Assembly: GCF_013283665.1 (NCBI RefSeq)
Contig: NZ_JABEKU010000001.1
Coordinates: 1,426,001 to 1,490,000, forward strand
Direction of reading: 5' to 3'
Length of the DNA: 64,000 nucleotides
DNA from: Ensifer sesbaniae
GTDB lineage: Bacteria; Pseudomonadota; Alphaproteobacteria; Rhizobiales; Rhizobiaceae
Made by a program: the position numbers and the translations under genes. The first letter of the stretch is position 1. Each line of letters begins with the position of its first letter. Under the pieces are notes generated by a model. The model was not told the origin of the DNA. It saw nothing but the letters and a program-made list of their open reading frames with translations, and did no database searches. Positions 9,431 to 17,406 of this stretch are shown in pieces.

Positions 9431-9461
9431 GGGGGTGCGGGTTTCTGCCTGCACCCCTTTT
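9431..9461 (+). terminator. Rho-independent terminator after exported paralogue 1
   Basis: GGGGTGC (9432-9438) pairs with GCACCCC (9451-9457) and TTTT follows directly. The hairpin separates the two paralogues, so they are likely transcribed separately. Confidence 0.75.
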
Positions 9462-9562
9462 CGAGGGATTTGATTGATCACCGCCGTGATCTTATGAAGC
9501 GTCCTCCCAAGCGCCCGGACGGGGTTAGCCCCGACTGCCCATCTCCACCAGGGAACAGATTG

Positions 9563-9841
9563 ATGAAGAAGTCCATTGCCGCGATCCTCGTTGCGGCCGC
9601 CATGCTTGGCGGCGCGTCGGCCGCTGTGGCCGGCGGCAGCTACTATGAGGGCGTGAGCTCTACGCCGCTCTTTACCGGCCGTGCCGAGGCTTCCGCCGGC
9701 ATCGGCGTCTCTGCGAGCACGACCAGCCGCGGCGACTACTACGCAGGTATCGAAGACCGATCCGTCGATGCGACGGCAACCGGTGCGATCGCCAGCAGCG
9801 ACGCCAAGGCTTTTGGTCGGACCGACGAAAACAAGCAGTAA
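9563..9841 (+). CDS. Small exported protein, GGSYYEGVS family, copy 2
   Basis: 92-aa paralogue of the preceding gene. It has a signal peptide (MKKSIAAILVAAAMLGGASA) and a mature start GGSYYEGVSSTPLFTG almost identical to copy 1. It then carries GDYYAGIEDR followed by SVDATATGAI, so the YYxGI and TxTG(A/S)(I/V) blocks occur in the opposite order to copy 1. The C-terminus is charged and ends DENKQ. The start at 9563 gives the only sensible signal peptide; the longer upstream frame is proline/arginine-rich. Function unknown; it ends before a strong terminator and a MarR gene. Confidence 0.78.
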   Translation: MKKSIAAILVAAAMLGGASAAVAGGSYYEGVSSTPLFTGRAEASAGIGVSASTTSRGDYYAGIEDRSVDATATGAIASSDAKAFGRTDENKQ

Positions 9842-9862
9842 GTCACGCCAAACGGTTGACCG

Positions 9863-9905
9863 AACAGCCCGGTCCCGCCACGCGGGGCCGGGCTGTTGCG
9901 TTTTG
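9863..9905 (+). terminator. Rho-independent terminator after exported paralogue 2
   Basis: AACAGCCCGG (9863-9872) pairs perfectly with CCGGGCTGTT (9888-9897), and GCGTTTT follows. It lies between the exported protein gene and the MarR gene. Confidence 0.75.
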
Positions 9906-9930
9906 GCGTTGCCAAATGAGGTGCATTGCC

Positions 9931-10383
9931 ATGACAGAAAAAGTCGAGGTCGCCGAGCGGCTCTTCGATCTCTATCACTGCGTTCATCGCCTGGTGAACG
10001 CGTCGATGTCGGAGGAAGGCGTTTCGCTCGCGCGCAGCAAGTTCCTGTTCTATCTCAACACGCTCGGACCCCGTCGCTGTGCGGATATCGCCGCGGCGCT
10101 CGGCTTTGCAGCGAGAACCGTCACCGAAGCGATCGACGGACTGGAACGGGACGGCATGGTCGTCCGTGAAGCGGATCCGGAGGATCGCCGTGCGAAGATC
10201 ATATCGATTACCGATCGCGGCCGGCTGGCACTGGAAGCGGCGCTCCAGCCACGTCATCGCACGATCGACGAGTTGTTCTCTGCGCTCGACGACTGCGAGC
10301 GCGGCGAGCTTTTCCGCCTGCTCGGCTGTCTCCGGGAGAAGGCGACGGAGATCGACGAAAACCGCCAGCCGGTCGCCGCTTGA
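9931..10383 (+). CDS. MarR-family transcriptional regulator
   Basis: 150-aa protein with a winged helix-turn-helix. The recognition region CADIAAALGFAARTVTEAIDGLERDGMV (about residues 50-77) and the wing DPEDRRAKIISIT are typical of MarR. The ATG at 9931 (MTEKVEVAERLF) is chosen because GAGGTG lies about 8 bases upstream; an ATG at 9916 would add five residues. MarR proteins usually repress a neighbouring gene and respond to small aromatic or oxidant signals. The likely target here is not clear: the downstream gene is convergent, and a terminator separates it from the exported paralogues upstream. Confidence 0.85.
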   Translation: MTEKVEVAERLFDLYHCVHRLVNASMSEEGVSLARSKFLFYLNTLGPRRCADIAAALGFAARTVTEAIDGLERDGMVVREADPEDRRAKIISITDRGRLALEAALQPRHRTIDELFSALDDCERGELFRLLGCLREKATEIDENRQPVAA

Positions 10384-10394
10384 CGTGTGGGCAC

Positions 10395-11474
10395 CTAAGC
10401 GGCGTTCTGGCCGTAGATCTTGCCGCGGTCGCGGCCGAGTGCCGCCGAATAACGCAGGATGCCGGCGCCATCCTGCGCTGCGGACAATGCCAGTTCCGCT
10501 TGGATCAGAAGATCGGCGCTGTTCGATGCCGGCTGCGCGACGGTAATGCCCGCCGCAAGCGAGAGCGTCTCGACGGTGTGCACGCGCCCGGGGAGGGTGA
10601 CCTTCATTGCCTTTACGGATTGCAGGAGGCGCCGCGCAATGGCCTCGGCGTTCTCGGCGCTGACGTCCCGGCAGACAAAGGCGAAGTCCTGCTGGCCCAC
10701 GCGGGCGACGAAGTCGTTTTTCTTGATCGACTTGCGAAACAGCGCCGACAGCCTGGCAAGCGCTTTGGCCGCGACCGTGCCGCCATGGTGCTCGGCCATC
10801 GCACGAAGCCCTTCCACGGAGACGAGAAGCAGAGCGACCGGCTGGTCGATCCGCTCCGTTTCGAGAATGGAGTCGAGCTTCGCTGAAAGTGCAAGCCGGT
10901 TCGGCAGGCCGGTGGCGGGGTCGCGGGTGAGCGACCGACCGCTTTCGGACAGATCACCCTCCAGTTCGACGAAGCGTCGCGCGCCGTTTTCCAGAAGGTA
11001 TTGCAGAGCGCTCTCTTCGTTCATCAATCGGCCAGCCGCTTCCCGCAGCCGTGCGGCTTCGTCGGCGACCCCCGTTAGGCCGGCGACGGGATCTGCTTCA
11101 AGCCGGCCGGCGAAGTGATCGAGTTCGGCCTTGAACGCTTGTTTCTGCACCAGCGCAAGCTTGAGCTTGCTGGCCATGTCGGCGAGGGCTTCCTGCGCTT
11201 CGGCCCTCGCCCGGTCCGCGGCGAGGGAAGCGTGGGAGACGAGGTGATGCTTGAGGCCCAGCGCGTCCAGCGAGTCCTGTAGCGGGTTGTGCCCGAGCGC
11301 GCCAAGCTCCCGGGAAAGCTGGGGCAGGCGACCGGACAGTGCTTCGTAGAAAAGCTCGTAATTGCGGGGCAGGGCAGCAACCCCATGCGCGGACATTGCG
11401 TGCGCCACCTTCAGAATGATTGCTGCTTGTCTCGCCTGCGATCGGCTGGCCTCCGCTGGAACTTGCCTGGTCAT
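10395..11474 (-). CDS. GGDEF-domain protein with degenerate active-site motif
   Basis: 359-aa cytosolic protein. Residues 1-165 are alpha-helical and form a likely sensory or dimerisation region; no membrane helix is seen. Residues about 180-355 form a GGDEF fold (DPATGLPNRLAL marks its start), but the signature loop reads GQQDF at 260-264 instead of GG(D/E)EF. Diguanylate cyclase activity is therefore unlikely, and a c-di-GMP or protein-binding role is possible. The start ATG at 11474 is preferred over the TTG at 11489 because GAGGA lies 8 bases before the ATG. It is divergent from the ligase-acyltransferase fusion gene and convergent with marR. Confidence 0.82.
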   Translation of the reverse strand: MTRQVPAEASRSQARQAAIILKVAHAMSAHGVAALPRNYELFYEALSGRLPQLSRELGALGHNPLQDSLDALGLKHHLVSHASLAADRARAEAQEALADMASKLKLALVQKQAFKAELDHFAGRLEADPVAGLTGVADEAARLREAAGRLMNEESALQYLLENGARRFVELEGDLSESGRSLTRDPATGLPNRLALSAKLDSILETERIDQPVALLLVSVEGLRAMAEHHGGTVAAKALARLSALFRKSIKKNDFVARVGQQDFAFVCRDVSAENAEAIARRLLQSVKAMKVTLPGRVHTVETLSLAAGITVAQPASNSADLLIQAELALSAAQDGAGILRYSAALGRDRGKIYGQNAA

Positions 11475-11640
11475 TCTGTCGGTCCTCAATGTCAGTAGGA
11501 TGTGATGTCCGGATCGAGGAGTACTATGAGAGACTGCATTTAAGGGAGTCTGAAGATTTCGGATTCCGCTCGTTCCCGCCCGGTATGGTTGCTGAATTCC
11601 ATCTGCTCGCGGCGGGGCGCAACCGAGACTCGCATGCCAA

Positions 11641-11654
11641 CTGACAGCTGTCAG
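11641..11654. promoter_or_regulatory. Perfect 14-bp palindrome in the divergent promoter region
   Basis: CTGACAGCTGTCAG is a perfect dyad about 165 bases upstream of the GGDEF gene start and about 98 bases upstream of the fusion-gene start. It has the look of a dimeric regulator site and loosely resembles LuxR-type boxes; the regulator is not identified. Confidence 0.45.
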
Positions 11655-11751
11655 CTTGGCAAAGTTTATACTTGACGCCTTTAGTCACCAATTATATTCG
11701 GCGCTGCTAAATCGGGCATCGAAGCCCGCGGACAAACAGCGACGGTCAAGG

Positions 11752-14352
11752 ATGTCCCTCTCGTTCATTGCGGATCTGGCGAAATGGGGTGACCGTGCGG
11801 CGCTGGTCTTTTCCGGGCAACGGATCGTCACCTATCGGGAACTCGGCGAACGCGTCGCCCGCCAGGCGCTCGCCTTCGGCGGTTCACGCGGACTGGTGGT
11901 GATCGAGGCCGAGCTTTCCGAACATGCGATCATCGCTTACCTGGCGGCGCTGAGTGCGGGACATGCCGTGGCCCTGCAGGCTCCGAAGACCGGGGTGGCC
12001 CAATCCTGGGTCGATGCCTTCGAGCCCGATTACGGCTTTCGCCGCATCGATGGCCGCTGGCGCACGGAGTATCTGCGGCAAGATGGCAAGGCGCCGCATC
12101 CCGAGTTGGCGGTGATGCTCTCCACCTCCGGCACCACCGGTTGCGGCAAGGCCGTCCGCTTGTCCGGGGAAAACATCACGGCAAATGCCGCCTCCATTGC
12201 AGAATATCTCGGCCTGACGGCGGATGATCGCGGCTGCCTCATCCTGCCGCTTCACTACTCCTACGGTCTGTCGGTTCTGAACTCCCACCTGGCGGTTGGA
12301 GCAAGCCTCTATATTCCCGGTGGATCGGTCCTCGATGCCGGCTTTCTCGATGGTCTCGCCGCAAGCGGCAGCACAAACTTTGCAGGCGTGCCCTATTCCT
12401 ACGAGTTGCTGGAGAAGGTGGGTTTCCGCGAACGGCGGTTCCCGCATTTGCGCTTCATGACCGTTGCCGGCGGTCGGTTGAGCCCGGAGATCATCCGTCT
12501 CTATGACGACCACCTTCGTGCCCAAGGCGCGTCCTTCTTTGCGATGTACGGCCAGACGGAGGCCACCGCGCGCATAGCCTTTGTGCCGCCGGCGGCACTT
12601 GCCGGCAACGAGGAGAGGATCGGCATAGCCATCCCCGGCGGGCACCTCTCGATCGAGAACGAGAACGGAGCGCCGATCGAAGGCGACGGTGTCGCCGGCG
12701 AACTCGTCTATCGCGGCCCGAACGTGATGATGGGCTACGCCACATCGCGCAAAGATCTCTGCCGTGGCGCCGAGCTTACCGAACTGCGCACCGGTGACCT
12801 CGCGATGCGCCATGCCGACGGCCTGTTCCAGATCGTCGGCCGCATGAAGCGGATTTCCAAGATTGCCGGCCTCAGGATCGCCCACGATGGGCTGGAAGCG
12901 GCGCTCGAAAGGCGTGGCATCGTGGCAGCCGTCGTCGGTGACGATGCCGGCCTTCATGCTTTCTACGCCGGCAGTCGTGATGCCGAGGAGATCAGACGGT
13001 TCCTCGCGCAAGCGAGCGGGCTGACGCTCGCGCATCTCAAGGCCACGCAGCTTGCCGAAATGCCGCGGCTTTCCAGCGGCAAGGTCGACTATAACGCACT
13101 CAAAATGACGGCCCGCCAGGCGGCAGCGACCGTCGACGACGACAACGGCGGCATCGAAGAGCTTTTTGCGCAGGTCTTCTATCCGAAGAGGGTGAAGCGC
13201 TCCGACAGTTTTGTGTCGCTGGGCGGCGATTCCTTGCGTTTCGTTCAGCTCTCGATCGGTCTGGAAAAGGCGCTGGGGCAAGTTCCCGACGCCTGGGAGA
13301 CCTTGTCGATCGCCGAATTGTCGGCGCAGGAGCGCCGTGAGACCGCCACGCGACGGATCGGGATGGACCTGCTGATCCGCGCACTGGCGATTCTGCTCGT
13401 CGTCCTGCACCACGAGTTGCTTTGGCCCATCCCCGGCGGATCGGCAGCCATGGTCGTCCTCGCAGGCTTCAGCCTCGCCCGCTTCCAGATGGGGCCACTT
13501 CTGGCCGGAGATGGCCCGGCCATCCTGCGCCCGCTCGCCCAGGTGCTGGTGCCTTACTATCTGATCGTCGCTGCCTATGCGGTCACCTGGGGCGAGGTGC
13601 CCTGGGCCTCGGTCTTCCTCGTCGGCAATTTCGGTGTGGCCCTGCCGGAGGAACACGGCATGGTGCCGTATCTCTACTGGTTCATCGAAGCCTATTGCCA
13701 GATGATGCTCGTCTTTGTCGGGCTCTTCGCGATCCCGCAGTTCCGGCGCTTTGTCTCTGCAAGGCCCTTCGGTGCCGGCATGGCCCTGCTGTTTGCCGCT
13801 CTTGTCGCCAGGTTGACCCTGCCGCTCCTGTGGCCGATCGGCAATCGCCAGATCTTCACCCTGCCATGGATTTTCTATCTCGCCGTCATCGGCTGGTGCG
13901 CCGCGGTCGCCGAAACCGGCAAGCAGCGCCTGCTGCTGATGTTGTCCGGCGCCGGGGCGTTCCTGTTCTTCGGCCTATACGAGGGGGTCTGGATCGGGAC
14001 GAAGATCAAATACCTGCTGCAAATCGCCGTCCTGGCAGCGCTGCTTTATCTTACGCGCGTCAGCGTGCCGCGCTGGGCGGCGCAACTCGTCCTGCCTCTG
14101 TCGGCGGCGGGCTTCCACATCTACATCCTGCACCGCTTCGTTCCCGAGCTGCTGATGCTGCCGCTGCAACCGGCGTTGCCGCCGGTGGCGTTTTCGATCC
14201 TGTCGATCGTTGGCGGCATCGCGCTCGGCCTGGCCGCGTGGCTCGGCCAGCGTCAGCTTCTAAAGAAGCTTGCTGAGTGGCGGGAGCGCGAGCTCCGGCC
14301 GCTGCGATCGCTCGGCTTTGGGGCGCTGCGCTTTCCGCTACGCCCACTGTGA
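11752..14352 (+). CDS. Fusion: AMP-dependent ligase, acyl/peptidyl carrier domain, membrane acyltransferase
   Basis: 866-aa protein with three parts. Residues about 1-450 are an ANL-superfamily ligase: P-loop STSGTTGCGK (124-133), YGQTEA (266-271), TGD (347-349) and the A10 lysine in LSSGKVDY (Lys444). Residues about 465-530 are a carrier domain with LGGDSL, where Ser494 would bear phosphopantetheine. Residues about 535-860 are a polytopic acyltransferase-3-like domain with about ten hydrophobic segments. It starts DLLIRALAILLVVLHHELLW, where the HH matches the family's N-terminal histidine. A plausible route is that the ligase loads an acyl or amino-acyl group on its own carrier and the membrane domain transfers it to an envelope acceptor. 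Substrate and acceptor are unknown. The start is uncertain because the ribosome-binding site is weak; an upstream TTG-started frame from 11656 exists. Confidence 0.85.
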   Translation: MSLSFIADLAKWGDRAALVFSGQRIVTYRELGERVARQALAFGGSRGLVVIEAELSEHAIIAYLAALSAGHAVALQAPKTGVAQSWVDAFEPDYGFRRIDGRWRTEYLRQDGKAPHPELAVMLSTSGTTGCGKAVRLSGENITANAASIAEYLGLTADDRGCLILPLHYSYGLSVLNSHLAVGASLYIPGGSVLDAGFLDGLAASGSTNFAGVPYSYELLEKVGFRERRFPHLRFMTVAGGRLSPEIIRLYDDHLRAQGASFFAMYGQTEATARIAFVPPAALAGNEERIGIAIPGGHLSIENENGAPIEGDGVAGELVYRGPNVMMGYATSRKDLCRGAELTELRTGDLAMRHADGLFQIVGRMKRISKIAGLRIAHDGLEAALERRGIVAAVVGDDAGLHAFYAGSRDAEEIRRFLAQASGLTLAHLKATQLAEMPRLSSGKVDYNALKMTARQAAATVDDDNGGIEELFAQVFYPKRVKRSDSFVSLGGDSLRFVQLSIGLEKALGQVPDAWETLSIAELSAQERRETATRRIGMDLLIRALAILLVVLHHELLWPIPGGSAAMVVLAGFSLARFQMGPLLAGDGPAILRPLAQVLVPYYLIVAAYAVTWGEVPWASVFLVGNFGVALPEEHGMVPYLYWFIEAYCQMMLVFVGLFAIPQFRRFVSARPFGAGMALLFAALVARLTLPLLWPIGNRQIFTLPWIFYLAVIGWCAAVAETGKQRLLLMLSGAGAFLFFGLYEGVWIGTKIKYLLQIAVLAALLYLTRVSVPRWAAQLVLPLSAAGFHIYILHRFVPELLMLPLQPALPPVAFSILSIVGGIALGLAAWLGQRQLLKKLAEWRERELRPLRSLGFGALRFPLRPL

Positions 14353-14847
14353 CCCGTCAGTCCTGAGGAAGTGGGCCAGGTCCAGCGTCACGGACGGCTG
14401 GCCGAGTGCGGTCAGCGTCGCATGCGCCTGCCCACGGTGATGAGTCTGATGGTTGAAGAAGTGCCCGAGCGTCGGCGCCAGCTTCTGCGTGATAACCGTC
14501 GGGTTGGTGAGTGGCGTATAGGTGAGATCGGCGCTGAGGCGTTCCTCGCTCAAGCTGTCGATCCACGCAATGATGCGTTCGTCCTCGGCGTTGCGAGCGG
14601 TGGTGAGCGCCGGCAGATCGCCATGCAGGATCGTATCGAGCGCAGTGGGGGCATCACCCTCGCGCGTAAAGCGCTTCATCCACACCCGATCGGCGACAAG
14701 GATATGATTGAGGGTCGCCAGCAGCGAGCCGAAGAAGGCGCCGCGGTTTTCCCGCAGTTCGGCATCGGTCAATTCTGCCGCAGCGGCATAGATCAGGCGG
14801 TTCGCCCAGCGGTTATAGTCGGCGAACATGCGAAAGTGATCGAGCAT
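14338..14847 (-). CDS. DinB-family putative metal-dependent protein
   Basis: 169-aa four-helix-bundle protein of the DinB/YfiT superfamily. The likely metal triad is visible: His48 in LNHILVADRVW and His133 and His137 in NHQTHHRGQ. Members include thiol-dependent transferases and damage-inducible proteins of unknown role. The gene is convergent with the ligase-acyltransferase fusion and their 3' ends overlap by 15 bases. The start MLDHFRMFADYNRWANRL is standard for the family and is preceded by AAGGAG a few bases upstream. Confidence 0.88.
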   Translation of the reverse strand: MLDHFRMFADYNRWANRLIYAAAAELTDAELRENRGAFFGSLLATLNHILVADRVWMKRFTREGDAPTALDTILHGDLPALTTARNAEDERIIAWIDSLSEERLSADLTYTPLTNPTVITQKLAPTLGHFFNHQTHHRGQAHATLTALGQPSVTLDLAHFLRTDGSQWA

Positions 14848-14981
14848 TGGTATCTCCTTGAAGGGGCGGCGACGCTAACGCGAAACTGCATTTCTGTGGC
14901 TGATATCACTCATGAAATTTACTGATTTGATGACGCCGCCGATTTGTCGTTCAACGGGACGCCAACCGACCGGGAGTCTAT

Positions 14982-15671
14982 ATGTCGAGAAAACTCTATT
15001 CGCTTTGTGGGGCCGACAGGACGCGTCCCTTCTCGCCGCATGTGTGGAAGACGAAGATGTCGCTCGCGCACAAGGGGCTCGATTTTGACGTCGTGCCGAT
15101 CGGCTTCACCGAAATCCCCGGCATCGAGAATGGAGCTACCACGCTGGTGCCGCTGTTGCGTGACGGGGAACGGCTGGTGAAGGACAGCTTCGACATCGCC
15201 CTCTACCTCGAAGAGACCTATCCGGACCGCCCGCCGCTCTTCGCCGGTGAGGGTGCGAAGGCCACCGCCCGTTTCGTGGAGGGTTGGTCGCAGACGACGC
15301 TGCATCCCGCCATCGCCCGGATCATTATCAAGGATATTCATGATAGCCTTGATCCCGTCGATCAGGCCTATTTCCGGCAAAGCCGCGAAAAGCGCTTCGG
15401 CACGTCGCTGGAAGCGGTCGCCGAAGGCGGCCCGGCTGCCCTTGCCACGTTCGCCGAAAAGCTCGAGCCGCTTCGCCACATGCTGAAGTTTCAGGATTTC
15501 CTGGGTGGCGCGGAACCGCTTTTCGCTGATTATATCGTCTTCGGGGCATTTCAGTGGGCGCGCATCGTCTCGCCGCAAAGCCTGCTTCAGCCAGGCGATC
15601 CCGTCACCGGCTGGTTCGAACGCTGCCTCGACCTGCATGGCGGCCTCGGACGGACTGTGACGGCTGCATGA
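14982..15671 (+). CDS. Glutathione S-transferase family protein
   Basis: 229-aa soluble protein. The N-terminal thioredoxin-like domain (about residues 1-85) ends in the glutathione-binding segment LVKDSFDIALYLEETYPD, and an all-helical C-terminal domain follows. The N-terminus SRKLYSLCGADRTRPFSPHVWKTKM places Cys and Ser residues near the expected active site. The sequence is closer to beta-etherase/LigE-like GSTs than to classical alpha/mu types, judged by eye. It stands alone between dinB and ndk. Substrate unknown. Confidence 0.85.
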   Translation: MSRKLYSLCGADRTRPFSPHVWKTKMSLAHKGLDFDVVPIGFTEIPGIENGATTLVPLLRDGERLVKDSFDIALYLEETYPDRPPLFAGEGAKATARFVEGWSQTTLHPAIARIIIKDIHDSLDPVDQAYFRQSREKRFGTSLEAVAEGGPAALATFAEKLEPLRHMLKFQDFLGGAEPLFADYIVFGAFQWARIVSPQSLLQPGDPVTGWFERCLDLHGGLGRTVTAA

Positions 15672-15773
15672 AACCCGCTCGGCTCGAGCCGAATCATCGG
15701 CAGGCCCCCTTGTTTTGCGCGGGATTGGCGGCTAATGAACCGCCACTTCTCAAGAAACAAGGGATTTGAGCCA

Positions 15774-16196
15774 ATGGCTATTGAACGTACCTTCTCGATG
15801 ATCAAGCCGGACGCGACCAAGCGCAACCTTACCGGCGCCATCACCAAGATGCTCGAAGATGCCGGCCTGCGCGTAGTCGCCTCCAAGCGCGTCTGGATGA
15901 GCCGTCGCGAAGCCGAAGGCTTCTACGCCGTTCACAAGGAACGTCCGTTCTTCGGCGAACTGGTCGAGTTCATGTCCTCCGGCCCGACGGTCGTTCAGGT
16001 TCTCGAAGGCGAAAATGCAATCGCCAAGAACCGCGAAGTCATGGGCGCCACCAACCCGGCAAACGCTGCCGAAGGCACCATCCGCAAGGTTCACGCCCTG
16101 TCGATCGGCGAAAACTCGGTTCACGGTTCGGATGCCCCGGAAACTGCTGCTGAAGAAATCGCCTACTGGTTCTCGGGCACCGAGATCGTTGGCTGA
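15774..16196 (+). CDS. ndk: Nucleoside-diphosphate kinase
   Basis: 140-aa enzyme that moves the gamma phosphate from ATP to other nucleoside diphosphates through a phosphohistidine. The start [18 protein letters not shown] and the active-site region NSVHGSD (His117) are textbook Ndk. Length matches the family. The start at 15774 is preferred to the in-frame ATG at 15735 because homologues begin here and AGGGA lies upstream. It is a single-gene unit closed by a strong terminator. Confidence 0.97.
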   Translation: MAIERTFSMIKPDATKRNLTGAITKMLEDAGLRVVASKRVWMSRREAEGFYAVHKERPFFGELVEFMSSGPTVVQVLEGENAIAKNREVMGATNPANAAEGTIRKVHALSIGENSVHGSDAPETAAEEIAYWFSGTEIVG

Positions 16197-16245
16197 TTAA
16201 AAATCTCCAGTTTGAGCCGCAACGGCTTGAATTGACTTGGATTTG

Positions 16246-16274
16246 AACCGGAGCGGAAACGCTCCGGTTTTTTC
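16246..16274 (+). terminator. Rho-independent terminator after ndk
   Basis: AACCGGAGCG and its exact complement enclose a GAAA tetraloop and are followed by TTTTTC. It overlaps the stop codon of the convergent lipoprotein gene. Confidence 0.9.
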
Positions 16275-16782
16275 ATATGGGGCATTTCGCGGTCTCGAAA
16301 TGTTCGGGAGTCTTGCCGTCGCGGAAGACTTCCGGATTCTTGTCGTAGGCGGGGCCCTCGACCAGTGCCTTGGCCGGCAGGATATCCTGGTCGATATCCG
16401 AGATGACTGTGGTCTCCAGTTTCTGCAGCGTTTCGCCGTCAGGTCCCTTCACTTCGATCGTCACCGCATAGGGTCTTTCCTTTTTCACGCAGGTCAAATC
16501 AGGACTTTCCAGCACCACCCTGTCGAGCTTTGGAAAGAGCTTGCGCGTCAGCGTGAACGGCTTGCCGCCCACCGGGTTCTCGAAGGTGGCGACGACGACG
16601 CTGCCCTCGGGCACGGGCTCTGTCTTCTGAAGCGTGATCGTGTAGACCGCGTAGGCAAGGCGGTAATTGAAGACGAACATCTTGCCCGTCAGCTTCAGCG
16701 GATCCGGTCCGGTCTCGCGCTGACAGCCGGTGGTGGCGAGTGTGATGGCAAGTGCTGCCAAGATCCCGATCATCCTTGTCAT
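16273..16782 (-). CDS. Small lipoprotein of unknown function
   Basis: 169-aa protein. A lipoprotein signal peptide leads to the lipobox TTGC with Cys20 as the acylated residue. The mature part is a beta-rich domain (TFENPVGG, TRKLFPKLDRVVLESPDL) with two further cysteines, in DLTCVKKE and at the C-terminal CPI, which may form a disulfide. I do not recognise a family. The start ATG at 16782 overlaps the stop of the upstream CGNR regulator gene (ATGA), so the two are almost certainly co-translated. Confidence 0.78.
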   Translation of the reverse strand: MTRMIGILAALAITLATTGCQRETGPDPLKLTGKMFVFNYRLAYAVYTITLQKTEPVPEGSVVVATFENPVGGKPFTLTRKLFPKLDRVVLESPDLTCVKKERPYAVTIEVKGPDGETLQKLETTVISDIDQDILPAKALVEGPAYDKNPEVFRDGKTPEHFETAKCPI

Positions 16783-17339
16783 GGGCCTGCTTCTTCCCTG
16801 TTGCGATGGTAGTGGCGCTTGGCCTTGTTGCGATTGCCGCAGACCGCCATGTCGCACCAGGTCCGGCTGCGGTTGCGGCTGCGGTCGAGAAACAGCCAGC
16901 CGCAATTCGGGCAGATCTTCAGCCGGTCGGGCTCGGGGTTGGCGGCAAGGCTGAGTGCCGAATGCGCGGTCGCGGTGTCGAGCGGAAGCGCGCCGCCGTG
17001 CGGCACGGGACCGCGCAGAACCACCGCGATCGCCTCGAGCAAGTCGGCCAGGAACTCCGGCCGGCCATTTTTCGATATCTCCGCGCGGAAGTGCCTGTCG
17101 GTCGCTTCGCGCAGCCGCAGAAGGCCCGCGCGCCGTTCAGCCGCCACGGGCAGCAGCGGACCAAAGCGGGTGTTCTCCGCCCCGAAACGGTTGGCAGCTT
17201 CCGCAAAGGTATCGATCGCTGCAACGTCGGCGAAACGGTCGATCCGGCGCTCGGGATCGAAGCGCAGGACGATGGAATTGGCCACGTCCAGCGCCAAGGC
17301 GCCGCCGGCAAAACGATGGGCTGTCCAGGTGAAGGTCAT
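16779..17339 (-). CDS. CGNR zinc-finger (ABATE-domain) transcriptional regulator
   Basis: 186-aa protein of the ABATE/CGNR family. An alpha-helical ligand-type domain (about residues 10-130) precedes a C-terminal zinc finger with Cys143 and Cys146 (CPNC) and Cys162 and Cys167 (WCDMAVCGNR); the CGNR box is at 167-170. Family members are regarded as stress-related transcription regulators, mostly from computational work. It is divergent from a LivH-type permease gene, and the 67-bp gap holds a 28-bp near-perfect palindrome that is a natural candidate for its operator. The downstream lipoprotein gene overlaps it by four bases. Confidence 0.88.
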   Translation of the reverse strand: MTFTWTAHRFAGGALALDVANSIVLRFDPERRIDRFADVAAIDTFAEAANRFGAENTRFGPLLPVAAERRAGLLRLREATDRHFRAEISKNGRPEFLADLLEAIAVVLRGPVPHGGALPLDTATAHSALSLAANPEPDRLKICPNCGWLFLDRSRNRSRTWCDMAVCGNRNKAKRHYHRNREEAGP

Positions 17340-17349
17340 ACGAAAATCC

Positions 17350-17377
17350 TAACTGGCAAAAATGATTTTACCAGTTA
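17350..17377. promoter_or_regulatory. 28-bp palindrome, candidate CGNR operator
   Basis: TAACTGG at 17350-17356 and its complement CCAGTTA at 17371-17377 flank a second pairing set, AAAA at 17358-17361 and TTTT at 17366-17369. In total 22 of 28 positions pair as a dyad. It lies 11 bases from the CGNR start and 30 bases from the permease start, so one bound dimer could control both. Confidence 0.6.
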
Positions 17378-17406
17378 TATTGATCTTGTCACGCTCCGGA
17401 TGCGCC

